Source: Rhodospirillales bacterium (GTDB lineage Bacteria > Pseudomonadota > Alphaproteobacteria > Micavibrionales > Micavibrionaceae). Taken from it: a DNA stretch of 64,000 bases. A model generated the notes under the pieces. It did no database searches and had not been told where the DNA came from. It was given only the letters and a program-made list of their open reading frames with translations. The position numbers and the translations under genes were made by a program. This document shows positions 1 to 8,512 of this stretch, one piece after another (position 1 is the stretch's first letter; every line of letters starts with the position of its first letter). The stretch covers positions 620,001-684,000 of the forward strand of contig CP060239.1 of NCBI GenBank assembly GCA_023898785.1. The letters are read 5' to 3'.

Positions 1-239
1 TCGAGCCATGTCTTTGAAACAGAAGAAAAATATGCATAGTCATTCGAAAATAGCGTGTCTGCGTCTGCAAAATCTTCCGTTTGCACAAGCCAGCAGTTGT
101 TGCATGCGAAAACGCGTAGAGGGAATGTGATTTCCGGTTTGCTTAAGTCTGCTTGTGAAAGATACGCGTTGGATGGTGCAGAATATCCCAAGTCGAGAAA
201 TAATAAATCCAGTTCTTGTGAGCAATGCCTACATTTCAT
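1..239 (-). CDS. C-methyltransferase N-terminal part (SAM-dependent, zinc-binding N-domain), partial
   Basis: The leftward reading frame starts with ATG at 239 and stays open to the window edge, giving about 79 residues. It begins with MKCRHC and later has ACNNCWLVQ. The two CxxC pairs match the putative zinc-binding N-terminal domain of sugar C-methyltransferases (TylCIII/NovU type). That family methylates C3 or C5 of NDP-4-keto-6-deoxyhexoses using S-adenosylmethionine. The start lies 3 bases after the stop of the epimerase gene, so it is the fourth gene of the rfbFGC operon. The catalytic Rossmann domain lies outside the window, so the family call rests on the N-domain and context. Confidence 0.75.
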   Translation of the reverse strand, partial: MKCRHCSQELDLLFLDLGYSAPSNAYLSQADLSKPEITFPLRVFACNNCWLVQTEDFADADTLFSNDYAYFSSVSKTWL

Positions 240-242
240 AGT

Positions 243-794
243 TTAAACACCAAGTCCATTGAAATTATTATTGATAAGGGGGTGTCTTTGGTCACGCTCG
301 GAGATGTTTCTGGCGACCAAAGGCCAGTCTATAGATAAAGCTGGATCATCATAACGTAAGCCGCCTTCAAAGTCAGGGTTATAAAATTCTGTATGGAAAT
401 AAAGCAGTTCGCTGCCTTCTTCCAAAACCTGAAAACCGTGCGCAAACCCTTCAGGAATAATGATTGTTTTTTGGTTTTCAGCACTCAACTCCAGCGCACA
501 GTAGTTTAGGAATGTTGCTGATCCGGCGCGAATATCGACGGCTATGTCTAAAACTCTTCCTTTGAGGCAAGAAATAAATTTCATCTCAGCATGAGGAGGC
601 TTTTGAAAGTGTATTCCTCGAACACTGCCGACGTCTTTTGTATAAGAATGATTGATTTGCTTAATTTGGCGGCCCTGAAGAACATCACCCAACTCATTTT
701 CGCAGAATAACCGCGTAAAATGCCCCCGCTGATCACCGACGAGATTTTTTTTAAAGTAATATACGCCTTCTATATCTGTGGTTTGAATATCCAT
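243..794 (-). CDS. rfbC: dTDP-4-dehydrorhamnose 3,5-epimerase-like sugar epimerase
   Basis: This cupin-fold epimerase acts on an NDP-4-keto-6-deoxyhexose. The expected RmlC motif around the catalytic histidine is visible as RGIHFQ, followed by KGRVLDIAVDIR and IPEGFAHGFQV. A longer frame reaches 860, but the ATG at 794 gives the normal family length (183 aa) and leaves a 10-base gap after rfbG. Because its partners are CDP-glucose enzymes, the substrate is more likely a CDP-4-keto-deoxyhexose than dTDP-rhamnose. That is an inference from context. Confidence 0.88.
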   Translation of the reverse strand: MDIQTTDIEGVYYFKKNLVGDQRGHFTRLFCENELGDVLQGRQIKQINHSYTKDVGSVRGIHFQKPPHAEMKFISCLKGRVLDIAVDIRAGSATFLNYCALELSAENQKTIIIPEGFAHGFQVLEEGSELLYFHTEFYNPDFEGGLRYDDPALSIDWPLVARNISERDQRHPLINNNFNGLGV

Positions 795-804
795 GTTCTT
801 ATGT

Positions 805-1929
805 TTATTTCGCAACCCAATCCATACCTGAATGCCGGGAATCTCCAATATATTCCTCAATCTGGGTTATTGTAGCCAACGATTGGTCTTTGTAAAAATT
901 TTTATACCATAAAGCCGTTTTTTCAATTGCGCGATCAATCTTCCAGGTTGGATGCCAGTTCAAGGTGCTGTGCGCCTTTGCGCTGTCGAGGGTCAGGTAA
1001 GCGCTTTCATGAACGTGGTGTGCTTCATCAAGTTCCCACTGAACATCCGGCCAGGATTTTTGAAGCTGCTGTAAAATGTCCTCAACGCTAAGAATGCTGC
1101 TTGAGGAGGGACCGAAATTCCAGGCACTGGCAAAAGTCTCTTCGTTGTTTAACAGTTTTTGCCCCAGCATCAGATACCCTGACAGACAATCTAAAACATG
1201 TTGCCATGGACGCACTGCTTTGGGCGCGCGAATTTTTAATGGTGTCTGGTTGTGTACGGAACGTACAACATCAGGAATCAGGCGATCTTCGCTCCAATCC
1301 CCTCCTCCAATGACATTGCCTGCACGAACGGATGCTATCAGCGCGTTGTTCTTTGTTCTACAACTTGCTGCAAAGAAAGAGCGGCGGTAGCTTGCAATTA
1401 AAATCTCCATTGATGCTTTCGAGGCACTGTAGGGGTCGTGCCCTCCTAACGGTGCGCCTTCTTTGAAAGATTTGTCCTGTCCTGTGTTTTCGTAGCATTT
1501 ATCCGTTGTTGCCAGCACAACAGCTTTTAAATCCGGTAAGTTGCGACAAGACTCCAGCAAGTGCGCCGTTCCTATAACGTTTGTTTTCCATGTCTCCAGA
1601 GGAAATGTGTAGGATCGTCGTACCAAAGATTGTGCAGCCAGATGAAATACAATCTCAGGACTGGCTTGCGTAACCACTGCTTGCGTTTCCTCAAGATTGT
1701 TGATGTTAACGGTATGACTTTGTACAGGCTTAAGGGTGTTGCTCTTTTGAGATAAAAGCGTCCAGTGGCTAGGGTCGCTTTCCGGTTCCAAGGCCAGGCA
1801 TGTTACACGTGCTCCCATCATGGAAAGCCACACAGCCAGCCAGCTTCCCTTAAAGCCGGTATGTCCCGTGATTAAGACACGCCGCCCCTGATAGCTGCCG
1901 CCAAAGAGTGCACTATTATGATTTACCAT
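805..1929 (-). CDS. rfbG: CDP-glucose 4,6-dehydratase
   Basis: This extended-SDR enzyme converts CDP-glucose to CDP-4-keto-6-deoxyglucose using bound NAD. The N-terminus carries the glycine-rich nucleotide motif TGHTGFKGSWL, and the catalytic YxxxK appears as YSASK. Length (about 374 aa) and the GNVIGGGDW motif fit RfbG. The ATG at 1929 is preferred over an upstream TTG at 1938; it overlaps the end of rfbF by 7 bases, so translation is probably coupled. It supplies the intermediate for the epimerase and C-methyltransferase that follow. Confidence 0.95.
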   Translation of the reverse strand: MVNHNSALFGGSYQGRRVLITGHTGFKGSWLAVWLSMMGARVTCLALEPESDPSHWTLLSQKSNTLKPVQSHTVNINNLEETQAVVTQASPEIVFHLAAQSLVRRSYTFPLETWKTNVIGTAHLLESCRNLPDLKAVVLATTDKCYENTGQDKSFKEGAPLGGHDPYSASKASMEILIASYRRSFFAASCRTKNNALIASVRAGNVIGGGDWSEDRLIPDVVRSVHNQTPLKIRAPKAVRPWQHVLDCLSGYLMLGQKLLNNEETFASAWNFGPSSSSILSVEDILQQLQKSWPDVQWELDEAHHVHESAYLTLDSAKAHSTLNWHPTWKIDRAIEKTALWYKNFYKDQSLATITQIEEYIGDSRHSGMDWVAK

Positions 1930-2699
1930 ATTTTCCAAGGAGCAGATTGCTCATTCCATAGTTTATTAAGATAATTTTTATCCCGCAATGTATCCATGGA
2001 TTGCCAAAACCCTTTATGTTTATAGGCCCCCAATTTGCCGTCTGCGGTTAAGTCTTTTAACGGCTTTTGTTCTAAAATCGTTGCATCACCGTCTTTGATA
2101 TAATCGAAGATTTCAGGCTCCATTACAAAAAAACCACCGTTGATCCAGCTTCCTGTTTGCTGCGGCTTTTCAGCAAATTCGGTGATTTTGTTTTTACCAC
2201 CTTCCATTTCCAAAACGCCGAAACGTCCCGGCGGAGAGATTGCTGTTAATGTAGCGACGTTTCCGGTTTTATCATGTTGATTAATCAGGGCGGGAATATC
2301 AACATTTGAGACACCATCACCGTATGTGAAGCAAAAACGCGCGTCATCAATATAATCGCGTACGCGCAATAAACGCCCCCCTGTCATGGTATCCTGACCT
2401 GTATCAATTAGCGTTACCTTCCATGGCTCGGCTTTTTCACGGTGTACGTGCATTTCATTATTGGCAATATCGAAGGTAACATCTGACATGTGCATGAAGT
2501 AATTGGCGAAATATTCTTTGATGACATAGCCTTTATAGCCAAGACAAATGACGAAGTCATTGAGGCCGTAATGTGAATATATCTTCATGATGTGCCATAA
2601 GACAGGACGTCCACCGATTTGAACCATGGGCTTTGGTTTCAGGTCAGATTCCTCGCTGATCCGTGTTCCATAGCCGCCTGCCAAAATCACAACCTTCAT
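1923..2699 (-). CDS. rfbF: glucose-1-phosphate cytidylyltransferase
   Basis: Makes CDP-glucose from CTP and glucose-1-phosphate, the entry step to CDP-linked deoxysugars. The protein (258 aa) opens with MKVVILAGGYGTRISEES and the KPKPMVQIGGRPVLWHIMK stretch that defines this nucleotidyltransferase family. The catalytic aspartates sit in the FCFTYGDGVSN region. It is the first gene of the leftward operon; AAGGGG lies about 8 bases before the ATG. The divergent 136-base gap to the glycosyltransferase gene should hold promoters for both directions. Confidence 0.96.
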   Translation of the reverse strand: MKVVILAGGYGTRISEESDLKPKPMVQIGGRPVLWHIMKIYSHYGLNDFVICLGYKGYVIKEYFANYFMHMSDVTFDIANNEMHVHREKAEPWKVTLIDTGQDTMTGGRLLRVRDYIDDARFCFTYGDGVSNVDIPALINQHDKTGNVATLTAISPPGRFGVLEMEGGKNKITEFAEKPQQTGSWINGGFFVMEPEIFDYIKDGDATILEQKPLKDLTADGKLGAYKHKGFWQSMDTLRDKNYLNKLWNEQSAPWKIW

Positions 2700-2765
2700 G
2701 GTAAAAACCCCTTATTTTTATTCAATTGCCTCAATGCGTTTGCATCTTCTTAGCTTTATTGTAAG

Positions 2766-2794
2766 TTGAGAACAACAGATTTTATGTTTTATAA
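2766..2794 (+). promoter_or_regulatory. possible sigma70-type promoter for the glycosyltransferase operon
   Basis: TTGAGA (2766-2771) and TTATAA (2789-2794) are separated by 17 bases and point at the glycosyltransferase starting at 2836. The surroundings are very AT-rich, so chance matches are likely. No strong ribosome binding site follows. Confidence 0.35.
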
Positions 2795-2835
2795 ATTCTT
2801 CAAATAGGCCTTGTGACCTCTGAAAATTTAACACC

Positions 2836-3765
2836 ATGCAAGATAACAATATGACAGAGAAAAAAGATCGGTTGCCTCTGGTGACAATTTCTATGCCTGT
2901 ATTTAACGGCGCATCCTCTATAAGCAATGCTTTGGATTCTATTGTCGCGCAAACATATCCGAATCTTGAGATTATTGTTTCAGATAATGCCTCTGATGAC
3001 GAAACTTTTGACATATGCCAGCGTTATGAAAAAAAAGATCCGCGAATTGTACTGCAACGTCAGGATAGTAATGTTGGCGTCTATGCCAATTCGCGATCGA
3101 TCTGGAAGCGTGCTCGTGGGCGATATATTTTGTTTTCCGGCTGCGATGATACATGGAAACCAAATTTTATAGAAAAGCTTGTTGCGGCGCTTGAGAATAA
3201 TCCACATGCAGCTTTGGCGGCCTGCCGCGCGGAGTATTACAGCGAACGTGACGAGTTTTTAGACGCCAAGCCATTAGAAAACCTTGAAAAACCCACCATA
3301 TTTCAGGCAATAAAACGTCTTTATCATTTGTTATATATTGGCGAGGAGCCTAAAAATTATAATCGTTACATTCTAGGACTGTTTAATCTCGATTTGGTTA
3401 AAAAATTTATGGCTGATTATCCTGATTTGCCTGGAGACACGGCTTTTTTGTCTGCTTTTGCTTGTGATTACGGTTTTATTTTTGTTGATGAACCGTTGAT
3501 GAAAAAAATTAAGAATGATAAGCCGTTTAGAGAACGTTACAAAGATGACCCCTATTCCATATCTCATAGGAAGGCAATTGAGACCCCTCTTGGGCGGATA
3601 AAAATGGATATAGAGCGATTTGCTTATCTTTTTTCTTCCAGCTTTATTTCTACGCGCTCTAAAGTTTTTGTTCTTCCTCCGGTTTGTATTGTCGTGTTTT
3701 GGGGGCTGGGGATGTCTTTTATCTGGAAATTGATAGGGCGGTTTCTTGCTGCATTTAAACGATAG
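2836..3765 (+). CDS. family 2 glycosyltransferase
   Basis: Predicted to transfer a sugar from a nucleotide donor onto a surface polysaccharide intermediate at the cytoplasmic face. The GT-A fold is visible: VTISMPVFNGASSI near residue 17, SDNASDDET, and a DxD-like GCDDTW metal-binding motif near residue 100. A hydrophobic stretch at about residues 282-303 suggests a C-terminal membrane anchor. ATG codons at 2836 and 2851 are both possible and neither has a clear Shine-Dalgarno sequence. The gene is AT-rich, as is usual for polysaccharide loci. The sugar specificity cannot be read from the sequence. Confidence 0.88.
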   Translation: MQDNNMTEKKDRLPLVTISMPVFNGASSISNALDSIVAQTYPNLEIIVSDNASDDETFDICQRYEKKDPRIVLQRQDSNVGVYANSRSIWKRARGRYILFSGCDDTWKPNFIEKLVAALENNPHAALAACRAEYYSERDEFLDAKPLENLEKPTIFQAIKRLYHLLYIGEEPKNYNRYILGLFNLDLVKKFMADYPDLPGDTAFLSAFACDYGFIFVDEPLMKKIKNDKPFRERYKDDPYSISHRKAIETPLGRIKMDIERFAYLFSSSFISTRSKVFVLPPVCIVVFWGLGMSFIWKLIGRFLAAFKR

Positions 3766-3779
3766 GAGCCGATTGTTTT

Positions 3780-3899
3780 ATGATACAAGATGGCAAAAAA
3801 CATAGCCTGATGATTGTGGGCCAGCAAATATTGTTGAGGGTCTATATTGGTTCACATAATCTTTTTTTAAATGCACAAAACTCAAGGTGGGTATTCTAG
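3780..3899 (+). CDS. possible 39-codon small ORF upstream of the GT4 gene
   Basis: An ATG at 3780, with TAGGAG 11 bases upstream, opens 39 codons ending in TAG at 3897-3899. The TTG start of the following glycosyltransferase begins at the very next base. The product is mildly hydrophobic in the middle and resembles nothing I know. It could be a leader peptide that couples translation to the downstream TTG start, or chance. Confidence 0.25.
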   Translation: MIQDGKKHSLMIVGQQILLRVYIGSHNLFLNAQNSRWVF

Positions 3900-5024
3900 T
3901 TGGGTATATCTTCAACAAAACGGCCAATAAAAGTGCTTTTTATCCTTCCTACCCTTCATGCAGGAGGGGCAGAGCGCGTTCTTATTACATTGATGAACTT
4001 TTTAAATCGTGAGCAGTTTGAGCCGGTTTTTGTGGCGATTAATAATGAAGGCCCGTTACGAAATCTTATTTCAAAAGACATTCCGTTTCATTCTCTGGAT
4101 GGAAAAAAAGTTTCCCTGTCATTTCTAAATCTTTACAAAAAGTTAAAAGAAATACGGCCCGATATAGTGGTTTCAACGATGGCTCATGTCAATTTTATGG
4201 CGCTATTAATCAAACCTTTTTTTAAAAAAACAAAGTTTGTTGTCAGAGAAGCGGTCACGCCTTCTTATTTTTCCCAAAAATATTTGTTCAAACCCTTCAT
4301 AATCCGTATGGCCTATCGTGTGCTTTATCCCTATGCCGACCTTGTGATCAGCCCTGCCCAAATGATTATTGATGAGTTCAAGAAAGATCTGGGGCTTGCT
4401 TGTAACAACCATGCCTTGCTCTACAATCCTGTGAATACCGCGAATATTTGGCTTCAAAAAGACGAAAAAGATTCCCTTTCTGAACTACGAAAAAGCGCTG
4501 TGCACTTTGTAGCATCCGGGCGTCTTCATCCTCAAAAAGGCTTTGACCGGTTGATTCAATCCTTGCCACAGCTTCGACTTGAATATGATTGGAAGATCAG
4601 CATTCTCGGAGAAGGAGAAGAAAGAAATACCTTGGAAAATCTTATCAACGACTTAGGTTTGTCCAAACACGTACATCTTTTAGGTTTACAAGACACCCCT
4701 TGGCCTTTTTATGCCTATGCAGATTGTTTTTTATTGCCGTCGCGCTTTGAAGGGCTGCCAAATGTTGTTTTGGAATCGCTTGCGTGTGGAACTCCCGTTA
4801 TTGCTATGCGCTCGGCGGGTGGAATTATGGAAATTGCTGAAGCTTCTTCTCCTGGAGCCGTCACTGTTGTTGATACGATGGCGGATTTTATAGAGGCCAT
4901 GGAAAGTGTACAGCCATGCCCTTCGGAAACATTTAGAGATTCACTATTGCCTCGTGCCTTTGAATGCCCGGAGATTTGCAATAAATTTGAGGGTCTTTTG
5001 AAAGACTTAGTACATCATTCCTAG
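3900..5024 (+). CDS. family 4 glycosyltransferase (GT-B fold)
   Basis: A retaining GT-B glycosyltransferase of the polysaccharide cluster. The N-terminal donor-independent domain shows LPTLHAGGAERVLITLM, and the C-terminal domain shows ASGRLHPQKGFDRLI. The E-x7-E signature is present as EGLPNVVLE near residue 286. No in-frame ATG fits, so the start is taken as TTG at 3900, with AAGGTGGG about 10 bases upstream. It lies 12 bases before asnB and is probably co-transcribed. Acceptor and donor sugars are unknown. Confidence 0.9.
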   Translation: MGISSTKRPIKVLFILPTLHAGGAERVLITLMNFLNREQFEPVFVAINNEGPLRNLISKDIPFHSLDGKKVSLSFLNLYKKLKEIRPDIVVSTMAHVNFMALLIKPFFKKTKFVVREAVTPSYFSQKYLFKPFIIRMAYRVLYPYADLVISPAQMIIDEFKKDLGLACNNHALLYNPVNTANIWLQKDEKDSLSELRKSAVHFVASGRLHPQKGFDRLIQSLPQLRLEYDWKISILGEGEERNTLENLINDLGLSKHVHLLGLQDTPWPFYAYADCFLLPSRFEGLPNVVLESLACGTPVIAMRSAGGIMEIAEASSPGAVTVVDTMADFIEAMESVQPCPSETFRDSLLPRAFECPEICNKFEGLLKDLVHHS

Positions 5025-5036
5025 GAGCGTAAGGCA

Positions 5037-6923
5037 ATGTGCGGCGTAGTTGGCTTTATAGATTTTCATAGTGCTCACAATATAGATTCGCTAAAAAATA
5101 CTGTTAGTGAAATGAATGCTCGGCTTGTTCATCGCGGGCCGGATGCATGGGGAGTGTGGTGTGATGAAAAACAAGGTGTAGCCTTGGCGCACAGGCGTCT
5201 TGCCATTATTGATTTATCTGAGCACGGAGCACAGCCTATGGTCTCTTCGAGTGGCAGATATGTTTTAAGTTACAATGGGGAGATATATAATTTTCTGTCT
5301 TTGAAGGTCAGCCTTTCTGAAAAAGGTTATAAGTTTCGCGGTACATCGGATACAGAAGTTTTTCTGGCGGCTATAGAGGAATGGGGAATTAAAGAAACTC
5401 TGCGCCGAATTAACGGTATGTTTGCTTTTGCCCTGTGGGACAAAAAAGAGCGCACGCTGTATTTAGGCCGGGATCGACTGGGGAAAAAACCGCTTTATTA
5501 TGGATGGGCAGGAAAGGCTTTTGTTTTTGCCTCAGAATTAAAAGCTCTTAGAGCACACCCTTCTTTTTCAGCGGAGATAGATCGTGATGCGTTGGCTTTA
5601 TATTTAAGGTGTAGCTATGTTCCCTCTCCCCGCTCTATTTACAAGAATATTCATAAACTTCCGGCAGCGTCTTTTGTTGTGTTTTCTCTGGATAAAGGAA
5701 AGGATGACCCTCCAGTTAAATATTGGGATATTAAACGCGTTGCCGAAGATGCGTGCCGTGCACCGCTTGATATTCCTTTTGAGGATGCAGCAAATGAGTT
5801 GGAGCACCTTTTGGACGAATCTGTGCGCGAACGGATGGTTTCGGATGTTCCGCTTGGCGTGTTTTTATCCGGCGGTGTAGATTCATCACTTGTGACAGCT
5901 CTGATGCAGAAAAACTCCGTCTCTGCGGTACAGAGCTTTTGCATCGGTTTTGAGGAAGCAGGGTATAATGAAGCTGAAGATGCTGCAAAAATCGCGAAGC
6001 ATCTGGGGACGGATCATACAGAATTTTATGTCACAGCTGAAGAAGCGCGTAATGTCATCCCTGATTTGCCTGATATTTACGACGAGCCGTTCGCCGATCC
6101 TTCACAAATTCCAACATACCATGTCTCCCGCCTTGCCAGACGAAGTGTGAGCGTGGCTCTATCCGGGGATGGCGGAGATGAAAGTTTTGCCGGATATAAC
6201 CGTTATCAACTGGCTAATAATTTGGCAAAGGGGCTATCCCCTCTTCCCTATCCTGTTAAAAAATGCATTTCCAGACTTTTGCTAAATCTGCCGCTGAGTG
6301 GGCGGGCGTGTAAATTTTTAGAACTTGTTAATGCCCGCGATGATGATGATCTCTATAGGCTGTTAATGTCCTTTTGGAAGACCCCTGAGATATTACTCAA
6401 ACCTGGCCGTGAACCGTTAGATTTTATGGATATGCCGTCTCGATGTCCTGATATTGATAACTTTATACATAGAATGATGTGCGTTGATACATTGCATTAT
6501 CTTCCTGATGATATTCTGGTCAAGGTTGATCGTGCCAGTATGGCTGTTTCTTTGGAAACAAGGGCCCCGCTTCTTGATTATCGCGTGATTGAATATGCAT
6601 GGAAACTGCCGATCGCGATGAAAATGCATCAAGGCAGAGGAAAACGGATATTGAGAGCAATTTTGGAGCGGCATGTTCCGGCTACTCTTTTTGAACGTCC
6701 TAAACAGGGATTTGGCATTCCTCACGGTCAATGGCTACGAGGCCCTTTACGTGAGTGGGCGGAAACTCTTCTGAGCGAAAAAAGGCTTGAAGAAGAAGGT
6801 TTCTTTAACACGGAGCCAATACGGAAAAAATGGCAAGAGCATGTATCGAGAAAAAATGATTGGGGCTACCTACTTTGGAGTATCTTGATGTTCCAGGCCT
6901 GGCTTGAAAGACAGAAGTCTTGA
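5037..6923 (+). CDS. asnB: asparagine synthase (glutamine-hydrolysing) family amidotransferase
   Basis: This two-domain enzyme uses glutamine-derived ammonia to amidate a carboxylate after AMP activation. Cys2 directly after the initiator Met is the class II glutaminase nucleophile (MCGVVGF). The PP-loop LSGGVDSS lies near residue 278, and the C-terminal RPKQGFGIPHGQWL is typical. Length (628 aa) fits the exosortase/polysaccharide-associated AsnB group. TAGGAG precedes the ATG. Within a glycosyltransferase operon it may amidate a uronic acid or a sugar-linked amino acid rather than free aspartate, but ordinary asparagine synthesis is not excluded. Confidence 0.92.
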   Translation: MCGVVGFIDFHSAHNIDSLKNTVSEMNARLVHRGPDAWGVWCDEKQGVALAHRRLAIIDLSEHGAQPMVSSSGRYVLSYNGEIYNFLSLKVSLSEKGYKFRGTSDTEVFLAAIEEWGIKETLRRINGMFAFALWDKKERTLYLGRDRLGKKPLYYGWAGKAFVFASELKALRAHPSFSAEIDRDALALYLRCSYVPSPRSIYKNIHKLPAASFVVFSLDKGKDDPPVKYWDIKRVAEDACRAPLDIPFEDAANELEHLLDESVRERMVSDVPLGVFLSGGVDSSLVTALMQKNSVSAVQSFCIGFEEAGYNEAEDAAKIAKHLGTDHTEFYVTAEEARNVIPDLPDIYDEPFADPSQIPTYHVSRLARRSVSVALSGDGGDESFAGYNRYQLANNLAKGLSPLPYPVKKCISRLLLNLPLSGRACKFLELVNARDDDDLYRLLMSFWKTPEILLKPGREPLDFMDMPSRCPDIDNFIHRMMCVDTLHYLPDDILVKVDRASMAVSLETRAPLLDYRVIEYAWKLPIAMKMHQGRGKRILRAILERHVPATLFERPKQGFGIPHGQWLRGPLREWAETLLSEKRLEEEGFFNTEPIRKKWQEHVSRKNDWGYLLWSILMFQAWLERQKS

Positions 6924-6975
6924 AATTCATTAAAGCATAGTTGCACCCCCTTTCCCTACAGCGTATATACCTCTC

Positions 6976-7773
6976 ATGGCTTACGATCTTTTATCTCCCC
7001 CTGTTCTCACAGCTCTTGGTATATGCGTTGCGGCAGCGGCGGCAACGATGCTGGGCGGTTTTTCTATCATAAAAGCACGGGAGTCCAATCCCCGGATGCT
7101 GGCTTTTGGCTTGGCATTTGCCGGTGGGGCGATGGTTTATATTTCTTTGGTTGAGATTTTTTGGAAATCTTATCAGTCTTTTGGGGAGATTTTGCCGGAA
7201 AAAGAAGCATACACTTCTGCAACACTGGCGTTTTTTGGCGGGGTGGTACTTTTAATGTTAATTGACCGGCTTGTTCCTAACCCGCACAATAAGCTGACTG
7301 CACCGCATGATGAAAGTAAGTCCCACCTGAAGCGTGTGGGATTGTTGGCAGCTTTGGCTATTACAGTTCACAATTTCCCGGAAGGCATGGCAACGTTCTT
7401 TGCGACGCTGGAAGACCCGGTGGTTGGGGCTTCTCTGGCTTTTGCGATTGCTATTCACAATATTCCTGAGGGAGTTTCGATCGCTATTCCCGTATATTAC
7501 GCAACCGGTGATAAAAAACTGACTCTGTTGGCATGTTTACTTTCCTCTGTGGCCGAGCCTATTGGGGCATTGGCCGGGTATTTGGTACTGGCTCCTTTCC
7601 TTACCCCTTTCGTGTTTGGAAGCGTTTTTGGGGTGATTGCCGGGGCGATGGTGTTTTTGTCTCTGGATGAGCTTTTGCCGACTGCAAAGCGTTACTCAAG
7701 TGGACATGACGCGGTTTACGGTATGGTTATTGGCATGGCCAGCATTGCGCTGAGCCTGATTTTGTTTAAATAG
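6976..7773 (+). CDS. zupT: ZIP-family divalent metal transporter
   Basis: An inner-membrane importer of zinc and other divalent cations. About eight hydrophobic segments are visible, with the two hallmark metal-site motifs HNFPEG (residues 132-137) and HNIPEG (161-166) in transmembrane helices 4 and 5. Length (265 aa) matches bacterial ZupT. The cytoplasmic loop at about residues 100-120 contains several histidines and acidic residues. No clear Shine-Dalgarno sequence precedes the ATG. It stands between the polysaccharide cluster and the ribosomal operon and is probably transcribed alone. Confidence 0.93.
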   Translation: MAYDLLSPPVLTALGICVAAAAATMLGGFSIIKARESNPRMLAFGLAFAGGAMVYISLVEIFWKSYQSFGEILPEKEAYTSATLAFFGGVVLLMLIDRLVPNPHNKLTAPHDESKSHLKRVGLLAALAITVHNFPEGMATFFATLEDPVVGASLAFAIAIHNIPEGVSIAIPVYYATGDKKLTLLACLLSSVAEPIGALAGYLVLAPFLTPFVFGSVFGVIAGAMVFLSLDELLPTAKRYSSGHDAVYGMVIGMASIALSLILFK

Positions 7774-7783
7774 CATCATTTTC

Positions 7784-7811
7784 TTGACACCTATTGCCGG
7801 ATGTGTATATT
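7784..7811 (+). promoter_or_regulatory. sigma70-type promoter of rplU-rpmA
   Basis: A perfect TTGACA (7784-7789) and TATATT (7806-7811) are separated by 16 bases, 72 bases before the rplU start. A short GGGCT/AGCCC hairpin lies in the leader. This is one of the clearest promoters in the window. Confidence 0.75.
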
Positions 7812-7883
7812 TCGTGGCTTCGAGCATAATGTACAAGAAAGCGGGCTTGAGCCCCTCAATACGAATTTGAAGTGAGATAAGAC

Positions 7884-8186
7884 ATGTTTGCAGTTATTCG
7901 CACCGGTGGGAAGCAGTATAAAGTCCAAAAAGATGACAAAATTGAGGTAGAGAAGCTGGACGTTGAAGCCGGTAAATCTGTTGATTTTGATGAAGTCCTG
8001 TTCGTAGATGGTAAAATTGGCGCACCTTTGGTTAAAGGCGCGAAAGTTGTGGCCAAGGTTTTGGAGCAAAAGCGCGCCCCGAAAATCACGATTTTTAAAA
8101 AGAAACGTCGTCAAAATTACCGCCGTAAAAAAGGGCATCGTCAAAATCTGACATTGCTGCAAATTACGGACATTAAAGCGGCCTAA
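7884..8186 (+). CDS. rplU: 50S ribosomal protein L21
   Basis: A component of the large ribosomal subunit that contacts 23S rRNA. The protein (100 aa) opens with MFAVIRTGGKQYKV and ends with the basic KKKRRQNYRRKKGHRQ region characteristic of L21. It is the first gene of the standard rplU-rpmA-obgE cluster, behind a strong promoter. The 36-base gap to rpmA carries AAGGAG for the next gene. Confidence 0.98.
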   Translation: MFAVIRTGGKQYKVQKDDKIEVEKLDVEAGKSVDFDEVLFVDGKIGAPLVKGAKVVAKVLEQKRAPKITIFKKKRRQNYRRKKGHRQNLTLLQITDIKAA

Positions 8187-8222
8187 GGCCTTTTGAAAAA
8201 ACATTTTTAAGGAGATTAAAGC

Positions 8223-8510
8223 ATGGCACATAAAAAAGCAGGCGGGAGTTCCAGAAACGGCCGGGATTCAGCAGGGCGCCGTCTTGGTGTTAAGAAATAT
8301 GCCGGTGAAGATGTGCTTGCAGGTAACATCCTTGTGCGTCAGCGCGGTACGAAGTACAAGCCGGGTAAAAATGTCGGTCTGGGTAAAGACCACACGATTT
8401 TCTCTCTGGTTGATGGTGAGGTGTTGTTCACACGCAGCAAAAGCGATCGGCCGGTTGTGAATGTTGTTCCAGCTAACGATACAGCCGCAAACCAGCAAGC
8501 AGCAGAATAA
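8223..8510 (+). CDS. rpmA: 50S ribosomal protein L27
   Basis: A large-subunit protein whose N-terminal tail reaches the peptidyl transferase centre. The sequence MAHKKAGGSSRNGRDS is diagnostic and lacks the cleavable Firmicutes-type extension. AAGGAG is well placed before the ATG. The short C-terminal tail beyond VVNVVP is A/Q-rich and typically variable. A hairpin with a T-run follows 29 bases later. Confidence 0.98.
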   Translation: MAHKKAGGSSRNGRDSAGRRLGVKKYAGEDVLAGNILVRQRGTKYKPGKNVGLGKDHTIFSLVDGEVLFTRSKSDRPVVNVVPANDTAANQQAAE

Positions 8511-8512
8511 TT

